The translations under genes and the position numbers were made by a program. Shown here piece by piece: positions 1 to 12,987 of a stretch of 64,000 bases of DNA. The notes beneath the pieces are model-generated. The model searched no databases. It saw only the letters and a program-made list of their open reading frames with translations, and was not told where the DNA came from. Origin of the DNA: Mesostigma viride (Eukaryota > Streptophyta > Mesostigmatophyceae > Mesostigmatales > Mesostigmataceae); the NCBI GenBank assembly GCA_009746045.1, contig RPFO01000188.1, forward strand, positions 908,035-972,034, read 5' to 3'. Each line of letters starts with the position of its first letter. Within the stretch, counting starts at the first letter, position 1.

Positions 1-78
1 GTGGGGATGGAGCAATAAAATCTCGACATTTGCAGTGACTGTTCAGTTCCGGGCTCACAAATGATTTGCCGGGCACAG

Positions 79-1129
79 CCGCTGTGCGCCCGCACCAACG
101 CGTATCCTTTGTGAATCTTTCTGATACAACTACTGTATCGGGTGAGCTGAAGCGGACCCCCATTTCCTGCTCCGTGCTCACGTTGGGAGGACCGTTTACC
201 GTCACCACAGGCGGCAAAAATGTTGAAGAGTCTTTTCAGGTTGGACCAAGTGCGTCTCACAGTTACTGAGGGCTTACCGATACAGTATCGGGCGAGATAG
301 TTCCTCCACATCGATGGCCAAGTTGGTGACCATTGCCTCCTCGGCTGCTGGGGTTGGCCGACCCTGCTGCTCTTCTCTACCTACACACCTGAATCTCCGT
401 CTTTCATGTTAATTGGCATCTGCTTACGTGCAGGGAAAGGCGAAGAAGAAAACTCCAGTTCGGTTTCCCCGTGGATCCGCGTCTGGGACTGTGTCCGGAG
501 AGGCCTGCCGTGTTGTTGGCCAGGCCGCGGTCGGCGCACCAGTTGCACAACCGGGGGCGGGAGGGGCCTCCCTCCCACCCAACGCACCAACCCACGCACC
601 AGCCTTACCGTGCGGTCAGCCAGAAAAAACGTACGAAGAGTTGATGGCAGAGGCGGCGGCTGCGCAGGGGCAGAAGGCAAAACGTCGGGGAGGGGGCAGG
701 CGAGGGGCGGGGCAGGAGACGGAGGGTGCCGACGAACCTGCACAGCCGCAGAAGGGTGGTGGTCAGGGCAGAGATGCGACGGCCGAAAACCGAATCAGGG
801 ACGTTCGGCCGGACGTCCGGATGCGCTTTATGGATGGCGCGAAACTGAGTCGCGGAGGTTGGAGTTCGAAAATGGGTAGACGAGGTGTGCATAAACTGGG
901 AGCACAAGTACCCAAGAAGGAAGATTTTCCGCTCTTTGGCACCCTCCTGGGCAAAGAGAGGGAGAAGGTGGTGTTCAGATGGTTTGATGAAGGGCACGAC
1001 CTCGGTTGGAGTAATGAGTGCGAGCAAAAGTTTCGTTTCCCTCTGAAGTTCGCTAGAGAACATGTTACTCTCCTGAAGGAAGGCGCCAGCTGGGACAACA
1101 TTCCTTCATATCGACCTGGCAAGCGATGA
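79..1129 (+). CDS. 3' end of an unrecognised basic protein gene (two exons visible)
   Basis: Two open segments join in phase 0. The first ends at 239 (CAG|gttgga donor). The second runs from 434 (acceptor ending ttacgtgcag) to a stop at 1127-1129, giving 231 codons. The left limit is uncertain: 79, after gggcacag, is one possible acceptor, and the true start probably lies outside the window. The second exon has a Pro/Ala/Gly-rich stretch, a KTYEELMAEAAAAQGQKAKRR segment, then a charged C-terminal part (KEDFPLFGTLLGKE, FRWFDEGHDLGWSNE) that looks folded. I do not recognise a family. Codon use with G/C third positions favours real coding over chance. It is followed after about 550 bp by a large satellite block. 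Confidence 0.4.
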
Positions 1130-1680
1130 TGGGCGAGGACTTTGCACGAAATCGCGTTTTGCACGTAATTGCCCACCGCAACGTGGAGAAATGCAGATGT
1201 ACATAGTAGTTGGATCAGTTACCGTGACTTTGGGCAGTTTAGTACTTAGTTGGGGTGACGTGTCCAATGTATATATGGTGGGGCGCGTCCAAGGGGGTCC
1301 ACGCTGATTGAGCACTTGCATGTGTTCTTTCAACATATTCGGACATGTATGAAATGAATAAATTGTTTGGACGATTGCAAATTGATTGATTGAAGAATGA
1401 GATACCATTATTAATTGAAAAATGTAAAACCTCATTGTGAATTTGTACTTCAAACTTTCACATGCATGCCCCAAATTGTGCATTTGTGCAGGTTTTAATT
1501 ATGAGAAGTAGCATTTCTCTACAAATATTGAGAAATTTAGGGGCACTTGGGGTTGTTGGCCATGTTCATTCATGATAAAATGGACTTTTTATGCTGTAAC
1601 ATCATCTTCCACTAGTCCAAAACGCTGCTTTCATGACGTCAAAAGTACCAGCAATGGCCCTAGGTTGGAGCAGTAGATGT
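1130..1680. other. Intergenic, AT-richer spacer
   Basis: There is no supported gene here. It is the 3' flank of the preceding gene and leads into the CCCA array. Confidence 0.5.
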
Positions 1681-1685
1681 TGGGG

Positions 1686-2445
1686 ACGCCCACCCACCCA
1701 CCCACCCACCCACCCACCCACCCCACCCACCCACCCACCCACCCACCCACCCACCCACCCACCCACCACCCACCCACCCACCACCACCCACCCACCCACC
1801 CACCCACCCACCCACCCACCCACCCACCCACCCACCACCCACCATGCACCCCCACCCACCCACCACCCACCACCCACCCACCCACCCACCCACCCACCCA
1901 CCCACCCACCCACCCACCCACCCACCCACCCACCCACCACCCACCCACCCACCACCCACCCACCCACCCACCCACCCACCCACCACCCACCCACCCACCC
2001 ACCCACCACCCACCCACCCACCCACCACCACCCACCCACCACCCACCCACCCACCCACGGCCACCCACCCACCCACCCACCCACCCCACCCACCCACCCA
2101 CCACCACCCACCCACCCACCATGCACCCACCCACCCACCATACACCCACCCACCCACCACCCACCCACCCACCCACCCACCCACCACCCACCCACCCACC
2201 CACCACCCACCCACCCACCCACCCACCACCCACCCACCCACCCACCCACCACACCCACCCACCCACCCACCCACCCACCCACCCACCCACCCACCCACCC
2301 ACCCACCCACCCACCCACCCACCCACCACCACCCACCCACCACCCACCCACCCCACCCACCCACCCACCCACCCACCCACCCACCACCCACCCACCCACC
2401 CACCCACCCCCCACCCACCCACCCACCCACCCACCCGGCCACCCA
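1686..2445. repeat. (CCCA)n satellite, imperfect
   Basis: About 760 bp of CCCA tetramers, interrupted by CCA slips and occasional point changes (ATGC, GGCC). All three plus-strand frames stay open as Thr/His/Pro repeats because the unit makes no stop codon; this is not coding evidence. Confidence 0.98.
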
Positions 2446-2449
2446 TATA

Positions 2450-2790
<341 letters not shown>

Positions 2791-2796
2791 AGTCAT

Positions 2797-3978
2797 GCCT
2801 TCCCTCCCTCCCTCCCTCCCTCCCTCCCTCGATCCCTCCCTCCCTCCCTCCCTCCCTCCCTCCCTCCCTCCTCCCTCCCTCCCTCCCTCCCTCCCTCCCT
2901 CCCCCTCCCTCCTCCCTCCCTCCCTCCCTCCCTCCCTCCCCTCCTCCCTCCCTCCCTCCTCCCTCCCTCCCTCCTCCCTCCCTCCCTCCCTCCCTCCCTC
3001 CCTCCCTCCCTCCCTCCCTCCCTCCCTCCCTCCCTCCCTCCCTCCCTCCCTCCGGCTCCTCCCTCCGGCTCCCTCCTCCCTCCCTCCCTCCCTCCCCCGA
3101 TCCCTCCCTCCCTCCTCTCCCTCCCTCCGGCTCCCTCCCTCCCTCCTCCTCCTCCCTCCCTCCCTCCCTCCCTCCCTCCCTCCCTCCCTCCCTCCTCCCT
3201 CCCTCCCTCCCTCCCTCCCTCCCTCCCTCCTCCTCCCTCCCTCCCTCCTCCCTTCCCTCCCTCCCTCCCTCCCTCCCTCCCTCCCTCCCTCCCTCCCTCC
3301 CTCCCTCCCTCCCTCCCTCCCTCCCTCCTCCCTCCCTCCCTCCCTCCCTCCCTCCCCCCTCCCTCCCTCCCTCCCTCCTCCCTCCCCTCCCTCCCTCCCT
3401 CCCTCCCTCCCCCTCCCTCCCTCCCTCCCTCCCTCCCTCCCCCCTCCCTCCCTCCCTCCCTCCCTCCCTCCCTCCCTCCCTCCCTCCCTCCCTCCCTCCC
3501 TCCCTCCTCCCCCTCCCTCCCTCCTCCCTCCCTCCCTCCCTCCCTCCTCCCTCCCTCCCTCCCTCCCTCCCCTCCCTCCCTCCCTCCCTCCCTCCCTCCC
3601 TCCCTCCCTCCTCCCTCCTCCCTCCCTCCCTCCCTCCCTCCCTCCTCCTCCCTCCCTCCCTCCCTCCCTCCCTCCCTCCCTCCCTCCCTCCTCCCTCCCT
3701 CCCTCCCTCCCTCCCTCCCTCCTCCCTCCCTCCCTCCCTCCCTCCCTCCCTCCCTCCCTCCCTCCCTCCCTCCCTCCCTCCTCCCTCCTCCCTCCCTCCC
3801 TCCCTCCCTCCCTCCCTCCCTCCCTCCCTCCCTCCCTCCCTCCCTCCCTCCCTCCCTCCCTCCCTCCCTCCCTCCCTCCCTCCCTCCCTCCCTCCCTCCC
3901 TCCCTCCCTCCCTCCCTCCCTCCCTCCCTCCCTCCCTCCTCCCTCCCTCCCTCCCTCCCTCCCTCCCTCCCTCCCTCC
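2797..3978. repeat. (TCCC)n satellite
   Basis: About 1.18 kb of CCCT tetramers broken by frequent one-base deletions (TCC) and a few variants (CGAT, CGGC). The minus strand is polypurine (GGGA), so the tract could form triplex or H-DNA. Confidence 0.98.
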
Positions 3979-3989
3979 AGCGGTGGTCT

Positions 3990-5140
3990 GAAACTTTCAA
4001 CATAGGTCAGAAATATCTCATAGAATTAAAGAAAAAATCCTGGTATTTTTGGTATTTTTTTTGTGACAGCTGCAAACAAATATGTACAACTGAAATCAGG
4101 CGTTTTCGCGGGACGAATTAAGGTGAAGACGACGGCGATGGCGGCAGGTAGATCTCGCCAGTTTTCGCGCGAATTTCAGTGGCTGTTGGGTGGCACGACC
4201 ATGATGATGCGTTCAAAGGTTGATAATTAGGTTTCTACAAGTTTGTTGAGGTACTGGGGCAAAGGAAACGTAGTTTTTTCCAGGTTCTCACCCAACTTTC
4301 ATGCGGAAACCCTGGAAACCGGCATCCATATTATTACGTCAAGACTCAGGTCTGCTGCGGCACCATGCTTGGTATTTCCATGGTGTTTCGACTTCTTAAC
4401 ACATGTTTATTCATTCCGAACGCCCGGACTCTCGGCTATGTAAACCGAGATTTGTGCAGACTTTTATACTGGGTAGCTCCTGGCATGATGGTGCCTGCAA
4501 AAAGCGTAAGGCAGGACCGCGGCTATTACAATTGAGCACTACGGTATGCTGTATTTTCCTGGAAATGGCCTCTGCCACCGGCTCAATAGTGCTTGCAGGC
4601 GTAAGTATATCGTGTTTCTACCTAGTTTCTGCCTGCCTTCCACTTATTTCTACCGACCTCTGCCCAGCCTCTCTAAGACCGCCATCCTACTCAACGTTGA
4701 TTCAAGCATGGCATGTCAGCCATAGCAGGTTGCAGTTGTGCAGTATTTAGGTGCTGTATACGTCGTCAAGCCGTGCATATATCGTGAGGATTGAATGTTG
4801 ATGGTTTATACTGCGTTGATTGTGCAAGAAGATCAGCTAGGTGGCCCATAATCATGGTGTATAATCATGTGTTGTTAGCATCTTGCCACCATTTGCTAGC
4901 ATGCACTCCAGCGTCATCTTTGCCCAGGCATGTAAGCTCATGGATCACTCAACCTATCCAAGCCTTGCATTACTCGTGCCTCTTTCTTTCAGTATTGCAC
5001 GCGTTATGGAATGAAAACCCAGCACCTCCGTTCCCACGAGGCATGTGCTCAACACGTTGTGAGAGTGGATGATGCTTTGGCTATGGCTGCCTGATTCAGT
5101 CATATTAGGTCATCCAGTCATGATGTTTGATGCATTAATT
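3990..5140. other. Spacer with no supported gene
   Basis: Short open frames only, with no motif, no convincing splice pattern and no repeat that I recognise. Confidence 0.4.
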
Positions 5141-6474
5141 AATTAATTAATTAATAGACACGTGACTGCGTCACGTGAGCATAAGTCCTCAGTGGGAGCG
5201 GAACATGGGATGGAATGAATTGAATTGAATTGAATTGTAACATAACTCCGTTGGGAGTATATGTAGCACATAGCCCTTGAGGGAGGGCATATGGCCTATC
5301 ATACATCCTAAGCTTCTTCCTGCAAGGGTGGGGATGTAAAGGACCCTTGCTCTAGGTGCACCAGGGCACTTGCATCCCCATGATCTTCAAGCTATGCCCA
5401 GCGAAGGGGGAGCCTGTCATGGGGGGGAAGATCAGCATAGCTATACAAAAAAGCTAGGGCATGGCGTCTCAGCAGAGAGTTACTCCCTGCATGGACACAG
5501 CATAACTAAATAAAGCTAGGCATCGTCTGGAGGGTGGCTCATCATAGGCACACATGTACATGATTAAATAAAGCGCGTGGCTTAGCTGGGATAGTGCCTC
5601 TAGGAGGCGTACATGTACATGGCCACGGTCTATCTATTCTACACTACTACTGCTGTATTCCCCTAAGCTGGGGCGTCTGGAGTCGCTGGGGCTGCGGGGG
5701 TCGCCTGCCAGGGCTTGTGGCCGACGTAGATGGCCGCCCCCTTCCAGTACACCGGCTGCCCCGCCTTGGTCTGCCGGAGCTGGAGGTAGGTCGGCCATAG
5801 CTCCCGTCGCCGTTGTTGCTGCGCCAGGGTCAAGTCGTCATCAGGGGTGAAGAGAGTCTTCTCGAGCCGCTTGCGGCGTCTGAGAAAAGAAATCTTGTCC
5901 GCTGGGGTCTAGCTTAAAGGTGAGAAGGAGCGGGGGCGCCCCTGCCTTACCCCGCGCGCGGGGAAGGCGGTGGGCGACCAGCTCAATCTCACCAGTAAGG
6001 CCCATGCGATCAAGGATTTCTCTCTCAAAAGCACGCGCAAGCTTCTCGGAATTCTCACCTTCCTCCATGGTGAAGTTCTTGACAATGACATTGAGGCTGC
6101 GCTTGGCGAGCTCGGCCTCCTCGCGGAGGTCAAGCGTCTGCCGTTGGAGCTGGGCTGCGACGGCGGAGGTGGTGGAGGTGGTATGTTGCTTAAGCATGTC
6201 CGCCCAGGTGGTGATGGGAGGAGCATCGCCGGCCAGGCCAGCCGGGGCTGGCTTGGCGGCAATGTCCTTCACCGCCTGGGCGGTGAGGCCTGCGGTGTTC
6301 TGCAGAACCTCGATAGCGATGGCGTTGTCCTTAAGACGCTGGTCGATGTCGCGGAGCTGGGCGGTGATGGAGTCGGAGGGGGGGGGGGGTGGAGGCGAGG
6401 AGGGTGGCGGTGGCGGTGGCGGTGGCGGTGGGGATTTTGGGAAGCTCAGCAGCTGGATGGAATGGATGGTATAA
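5141..6474 (-). mobile_element. ORF1-only LINE-like element (3' part)
   Basis: Read on the minus strand: 6474 to about 5700 encodes a gag/ORF1-like protein, followed by about 550 bp of 3' non-coding sequence and a TTAA/TAAT tail at 5141-5155. The protein has VKDIAAKPAPAGLAGDAP, a TWADMLKQHTTST block, a charged helix (DLREEAELAKRSLNVIVKNF) and a C-terminal PRARGKAGAPPLLLTFK segment. It matches the plus-strand copy at 16085-17409 block by block. No reverse transcriptase lies between the ORF1 end and the tail. An AATTG pentamer microsatellite (about 5216-5238) lies in the 3' part. The 5' edge abuts the end of the LINE at 6480. Confidence 0.65.
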
Positions 6475-6479
6475 GCTAT

Positions 6480-7912
6480 CTAGGTCCTAGTTACAGGGGT
6501 GTGGGCACCGCGGCCCGAATCGCTATGAATGCCATACTTGGTCACACGCGGAGCCCCCACAGGCTTGGGGGTGGTCTCCTTCATCACTACTTGCCATCTA
6601 TCCTTGCGCACCATCTGCCTCCATATTACAGACAAACCAGGAGGCTGCCCGGGGGTGAGCCCGTCACGTCTAGTGTAGCACATGTCCATGCCGAGTCTAT
6701 CACGAAAAGTCCACGGGTGGCGGCCCTGCCGCGCGCGGCCGGGGGCACGCCAGGTGAGGACATATCGCCCAGGCTGGGCGGGCTTGGTGCCAGCTAGTCT
6801 ATCTGATGTATCTACCTGATCTGTGCGGGCCAGGTGCCCGGCTAGGCCCAGGCGCCTGTGCCTAATAATGTGGGAAACATAGGGCAAATCAGCGTACAAA
6901 TCCTCATTACTAATGTGCAAACCAAAGGGGATGTTAAGGGCCTTGCGCAGCATCTTGGTGACGGCGCCGTCGAGTTGTTGCTCCAGCTCCTGCATCAGTG
7001 TCCACGTCTCGGCGCCGTAGGTCAGGATCGTCAGAATGACGACCTTGAAGAGGTCACGCTTCACGATCCGGGGTAGGGCGGGGTTGCTCCACCAGCGGCG
7101 GTGGTCATCAGTGCGCCCACGCCATGCCGATCCGTGTCGTCATGTCGTCCTCGCAGTCGGGAAGCCAACTGCCGAGCAGCTTGAAGCGGCCTGAAGGAGG
7201 GTAGTTGACCTCGGCATCGTCTAAGAGGCGGAGTGTGGGTGGGGGCCCTGCCATGCCGAGGGCCAGGGCCTCCGTTTTGGGGCTGATTTCTAGACCAACC
7301 GCCCGAGCCTCGAGCGCCAGGCAGTCCAGCCAAAGTTGGGCAGACTCCGGCTTCTCGATGAGCGTGATGTCGTCGGCATAAATGAGGTCAGCTAGTAAAT
7401 TCTGCTTGTTAGTCGGCCCCCCTTCCCCAAGCTCGTTCGTGATCGCTAGGCCAGGGGCACGGCCTGCAATGCTAGCAAAGCGAGCACGTGCCTGGCGCAT
7501 AACATAATCCACTACAATAATAAACAGGTACGGCGACAGGACGCAACCCTGCCAGACGCCGGTCTGCAGTGGGCATGGCGGGGTAATGCCGTGTTGAGTG
7601 CGCACCGAAGTGGTCGACCCCTCATACAGCGTGCGGATGACGGTAATCAGGGGAGTGCATGGGGACGCGAGCGCGAGCAAGTACAGCCCATAGAGCGTCC
7701 CAGAGGACAGAATCAAAAGCCTTGATGAAGTCGACGAAGATCAGGATGGCGGGAAACTCACCAGGTTGCAGGAGAGCGATTTCCTCGAAGAGGCGACGCG
7801 CGACGAAGATGGCCATGACGGTGTTGCGCCCAGGACGGAAGCCCATTTGACTTTCCCCAAGGTGACAGTCGAGAGCAGAACGAAGGCGGTTGAGGATCAT
7901 GCGCATGAACAA
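6480..7912 (-). mobile_element. RTE-like LINE fragment: reverse transcriptase and C-terminal part
   Basis: Minus-strand reverse transcriptase broken into at least three frames: 7622-7912 (LGESQMGFRPGRN, FVDFIKAFDS), 7108-7716 (WQGCVLSPYLF and the catalytic LIYADDITLI) and 6480-7064 (LTYGAETWTL, GHLARTDQVDTS, and a C-terminal VIWRQMVRKDRW block). The order of motifs is that of RTE/L1-type non-LTR retrotransposons, and YGAETW plus GHLAR favour RTE. The endonuclease end is missing at 7912. Frameshifts make it inactive. Confidence 0.8.
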
Positions 7913-7919
7913 CGTAAGT

Positions 7920-8440
7920 GCGGCGCTCTGTTTGATGCATGTTTGATGCTGTATAACTTATACAACACCTATTTTCAACGTTTTGACCCTCCAAGCTCAC
8001 TATGGCCCCGTTTATGGGGCTCGTGTCGTTGCGTCATGTTGTGAAGGGCTCTCATTTTTCCCACTGCGTTGTAATTGTGATGCTAATGAAAAATAGCTCC
8101 AGTGGCCCAATGGGCCTGAGTTTTGTTTCACATAGCCTGCATATGTTGCCCATAGCTCGTGCAAGAAGCCAGATTTTTTTCATGAACCATTTGGGAATAA
8201 GCACATGACTTGTGACCTAGGGTCAAGAAATCGCGGTCATGGTCAGACCCCCCTGTACTCAAACCAGTGTATCTCTCTAATGAATTAGCATTTTGTAGGT
8301 CTGAGCAGCTCAAAAAATCCTTTGATTTATGGGCTTTCAGGAAAGTATATACATGACCATTAAAAAAAATTCCTTAGGTGCTATACGCGTTCTAAAAAAA
8401 GCTTACAACGCGATATATCGCGTTCTAATTAAAAAAACAC
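7920..8440. other. Spacer between LINE fragments
   Basis: AT-richer, with no supported gene. The right end meets the next LINE fragment in an A-rich stretch near 8390-8440. Confidence 0.4.
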
Positions 8441-8441
8441 G

Positions 8442-8765
8442 GGTTAATGGTACTGGTGATATATGGCATGCCGAGGTACAGGTCCTCATTGCGAACATGA
8501 GCAGCATAGCCTACTCTGAAAATGGATCGCAGCATGTTGGTGACCGCGCCGTCCAGCTTGCGGGCCAGGTCGGCGGTGAGGGTCCACGTCTCGGCCCCAT
8601 ACGTAAGAACAGGAAGGACGAGGACCTTAAACAGGTCCTGTTTCTCTATCTTGCCCAGGGGCTTGCGTAACAACAGGGCCCGGTATTGGCGTAAAGCGTG
8701 CCAGGCGAGGGAGATGCGGTGGTCCACATCAGCCTCGCAGCTGGGGAGGAGGCTCCGTGGCATGC
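8442..8765 (-). mobile_element. RTE-like LINE fragment (post-RT region)
   Basis: The minus strand encodes SLLPSCEADVDHRISLAWHA, LPVLTYGAETWTLTADLARK and NEDLYLGMPYITSTI, nearly identical to the matching parts of the LINEs at 19.6-19.9 kb and 25.1-25.4 kb. It ends in the ITST codons, the same region in which both other copies are interrupted. Confidence 0.75.
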
Positions 8766-8789
8766 CCATGCGCATGACATACAAGTACT

Positions 8790-9390
8790 TACGTACATCG
8801 TCCCGAAGTTCTCAGTGCAGAATTGCACAAAGTGTGAACGTGTCCAGCTGCCACGGAACAATTCCCGGGAATTTCCGCATCGACCCTTCTGCGCGTTGGA
8901 TTGCTTTGACTGCTACTGGCGCCAGAATGTCGGAGGAAATCGCGTTTACGAAACGATTCCCCGGAGGTTACCCCTAGTGTGAAGACACCGTAAGTGAGAT
9001 GCCGATTGCACATGTCACAAATTTATAAACATCACTTCAAGTCACACTACATAAATGCACAATGCTAAGTGAGACAACAATACTAAATACTTTAAGTGAG
9101 ACAACTAATACATTCACAGATACCTTTTTCATAAGCCTAGCCAAGTTGCTCTTGCCGCAAATAAGAGGGTATGCGTTGGCCTCCAGTATGCTCCTCGTCC
9201 TCTCACATCTGTGATTTCCGGCAGGTGCTGATCGATAGATACCCACGCCATCGAGGCTGGGACGCCGATCTTGCTCTGCCGCGCTGCTGTCTCCTTACAC
9301 GTGCCATATCATGTCATGTCCAAGCCCAGGGGCCACCCATCCTCAACGGGGTTCTTGTCAAGTGCGAATGGCTTCTCTCTCCTTTTTTTC
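8790..9390. other. Spacer downstream of CFAP161
   Basis: No supported coding sequence; presumed 3' flank or UTR of the minus-strand CFAP161 gene. Confidence 0.4.
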
Positions 9391-11987
9391 TCATGGCGCC
9401 CCGAAGAGTGCGCCTAGGACATCGCCCAACCCCAGACACTTAGACTCATCCGTGTCGAAATACTTCAACATGTCGCCCGCCTGCGTCTCGGTCACCGACA
9501 CACCAACCTTTCTCATCGACGCAACAAAGTCCGACACCTTGAGCTGGCCCGAGCCGTCAAAGTCGCGCTCCCTCAGCGCCGCCTCCACCAGAGCCGGCTC
9601 CACCCCCAGCTGCTGCACGCCCTCCCGGAGCGCCTCGAGCGCGGCGGCCCCTGCGTCCCACCCTGGCCGGCGCAGCTCCAACGTGGCCACTGTGTCCGAG
9701 CAGATGAACGACCACCAGTTGGGCGACAGCTCGCCTTTCTCCGTGAGCGAGGGCGCGGGGCCTTTCCCCTTGGTCGTCGCCGAGTGCGCGCACACCTCGG
9801 ACTCGGTGCCAAAGTCGTTCTTGTATGGCGTGCCGTCGCACAGCAGGCCCTGCGCGGTGCCCGCGTGCTGCAGCACAAAGATGGCGCCTTGCTCCAGTGG
9901 AACGCCCTCGGAGACCAGCCGGTCCTCCACGCGAGGGCACAGCACCGTCCATACGGCACCGTAGTTGCGCTCCTCCGTGGCACGCACCTGGGGGCCGGGG
10001 AGGGGGGGGCAGCACGGGACAGAGCGTGGGAACAAAGGCAAGCATGGGTGGGGGGCAAAGGGGAACAAGCGCTTGGCAGAGGGCATAGTGCTTGGCATAC
10101 ACAGCAATACTGTCAACACGATGTGGCAATATACATGTAAATAGACACAAGTAACGATTCAACCAACTATGAGTTCCAACCTCCGGAAACCTGGTGCCGC
10201 GGGGGCTTGGCGTACACAGCATTAGGATTCAATATAACCCCTAATCTAAAAAAGTATTACCATCCAAATATGTAATTAGCACCCACCTCCTGGTGCCACG
10301 ACTGCTTGGCGTACACAATACCATCCAAGAAAAACCAAGCAAGCTAACAGAAGCATAATCTAAACCTATTATTGCGACGCACCTCCTGGTGCCGTGAGTG
10401 CTTGGCGTACGAGGTCGTGCTCGTCGGCTGCGACTGCAGGTACAGCGCGTGGTCCAGGTCGCCAGGCGCCTGGTTGAGCGCCAGCGGGTTGAGGATGAGG
10501 CGGACCTTCTGGCCGTAGTGGACCAGATCGTCGGGATAGAAGGGCTCCAGCTTCGCCGTCTTGGGCGCCTTGTACCTGGGGAGAAGAAACAAGTGGAGGG
10601 GACGTTACAAGAAGTAAACAGGAGAGCAGTTTGTTCATGAGCATTATTAACAAGCAAAAACACGAGGGCGCTTTTTGGAGAGCTGCACCCAGCAATTTTG
10701 TACCCAGAGGGGGGGGGGGGCAGAGGGCAAAAGGGAAGTGTTATTGGACATTCAGGCATTTCTTATCGGGAGGGGAAGGAAAGAATTCAAGGCACTGGCA
10801 GGATGATTCGGCTTTTAAATTCCATTACAATAACATTTTGTGTTACGTTTACATTTCCTTACACCATGGGCGACACAGTGGGCACACATACAGTTTTGAA
10901 GCAACACTCCCCTCAACGCTGCAGAACAATAGGATATCAAGACCAGATCTAAGGCACGTCTAGCATTCAAAACAGCGTCTAGTACACCAAATAGCGCGCA
11001 CATGATTGATATCATACATCATAGTTACGGTATATAGTAAGGGGTATGCAGGAGGGGAGACATTTGACTGAGGGGCATTGATGCATGAAGGAATGGAAAA
11101 GGCTGGGCTGGTCGCAAAGAGGCACGAGTACAAGGAGGACATGTGAGGCAGGCGGCATGCATGTCGAGCTAAAGGAAAAGCAGTTGTGAAACATTTGCTA
11201 TCAGCATAACAGCTATCTTAGGTATTACGAAAGGAGATTATCTTCGATTTACAACCCAGCAGAGTGCTTGCATGCAACCAGCATAAGCTTGGTACCACTA
11301 GGAATTGTTTTGTGTGTTCAAACCCTCTGCCACAGACACTTGGATGTCAAGCGTGAACACTGTTCTGCGTGGCTTAAAACTTAAGCGGGCACGAGAAGTA
11401 ACAGGACGCCGTTGCATAGCCAGCAGTGCTTTATTCTGGCGACTTATGGATGCTAGGGAGTAGCTCGGCTATGCACGCTATCCGCAGGACAGTGGGAGGT
11501 AACTGAGATTGCGAGCACCCTCAAACGTATAGCCGTATGCCATGGACATTGTCTCTGCTCCACATAGCACAACACCCCGGCAAGCCTATGGGTCGAATAC
11601 GTACTTGGCAAGAATGAAAGTCGTACGGGCGACTGGTTCAATCTCCTTGGTGACCGTGGCAGCGCACGATAAGTGATGCGTTGCTCGCGGATCTTTGTCT
11701 CCCACATCTACAGCAAGCACGCCGCCAGTATGGAAGCTTTTTAATTGAACAACGGACCCAAAGTGGACGTATCCGTCAGCCACAGGGGTCGTGAGCTCTA
11801 CTGGTCGCTTGGCAATGGCCATTCTTTCCTGAAACTTATCAAGCTTGAGTTCACCCCGTTCCTTTCTTTGAATGTAGTCCTTGAGTGCCGCCTCCTCGTT
11901 TTCAAGGCCTTCGTTCCAGTTGCCAACCCTCGTAGTATTTCCATACTTAATTCCACCTTGAAGCTGTTGACGTGTATAATGCTGCAT
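9391..11987 (-). CDS. CFAP161: CFAP161-like ciliary microtubule inner protein with C-terminal EF-hands
   Basis: Three exons on the minus strand whose phases agree: 11987-11605 (start ATG at 11987, donor AA|gtacgt), 10575-10383 (acceptor ccccag, donor GAG|gtgcgt) and 9987-9391 (acceptor cccccag, stop TGA), for 390 residues. The N-terminus (YGNTTRVGNWNEGLENEEAA, then LKDYIQRKERGEL and DGYVHFGSVVQL) is the conserved start of CFAP161/FAP161, a family known as a microtubule inner protein of the axonemal doublet. The C-terminal exon carries two EF-hand loops: DFDGSGQLKVSD, with acidic or polar residues at 1, 3, 5 and 12, and the weaker DTDESKCLGLGD. It is longer than the roughly 300-residue vertebrate protein because of this extension. 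Its presence implies that the organism builds cilia or flagella at some stage. Intron 2 holds duplicated copies of the exon 2 donor junction, listed separately. Confidence 0.85.
10176..10420 (-). repeat. Exon 2/donor junction of CFAP161 repeated in its intron
   Basis: The exon 2 end (plus-strand reading cctcctggtgccg, then gcttggcgtac, at about 10381-10410) recurs in intron 2 at about 10283-10315 and, more diverged, at about 10192-10225, a spacing of roughly 95 bp. The copy near 10283 keeps the GGAGGTG donor-like core; in the outer copy this core has diverged. Confidence 0.75.
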
Positions 11988-11989
11988 TC

Positions 11990-12902
11990 TCTACGGCGTA
12001 AATAGATCAAAAGGTAGCTAATGACCACCTAGGAGTGTCGGCATATCTCGTGCACACAGAAGGAAACAGACCAGAGCAGAGCAGAGTTGTCTTTATGGAA
12101 AAGATATAGCGTCAAATATTAAATGTCCAGATTTAACGAGAGTCAATCTCCTCCGTATCCACAATATATGGATGCAACGCCCCTGCTTCACGCAGCAATG
12201 GACTTCGGCCTCGAATAATTTGTTGTCAACGTCGAGCCACCGAAATTGGATAGATACATAGGAGAAATGCTAAAAATACAAATTCTAGATTCGTTTCTAT
12301 CCGCCGTAGCCCGTAATATCTGTTCTAGAAACAGCCTTTAATCTAGCACTCCGTCCGATAACGTTCTAAGTCAGAATCTTGCTACAGTTGTTGCTCCGAG
12401 CAGGCTCCGAGTTTTTCTTTTTGCTACGGGAACCTGGTACAGTATGCACAGGCTTCCGACCAGTTTTTTTTTTTGTTTGCTTGTGTCTTGTTGTTGAGGC
12501 CCACGCGGCACATGGGCAGGAGATATGACATGACAGTGATGACACCATACATGAACAACTGAACTGAACTGAACTGAACAGGATTATGATGTATAAATAT
12601 GACAGGTTCAGTGAAACCCTGAATTCCTTCCGGCCAGCCACTTGGACTTCTTCCTTTCCCACTGGACGACGAAACCCCATTCTTTTTGGGCGAGCCAACA
12701 TGCTCCGTCCAAAATCGGACGACGGGGACGGCACCGGAACGAGCAAAATGGCTGATTGGGGAATCCCGATGGGGCACCCCTCCTATGACAACACAACAGG
12801 CTGTTCACACACAGACCGAGACTTTTAGCCGGATTTCAGATACTCTGTCCCATTTCTACCCAGAAAAAAACTACCGGAAACTCCTAACAAACATTTGTCT
12901 AC

Positions 12903-12987
<85 letters not shown>

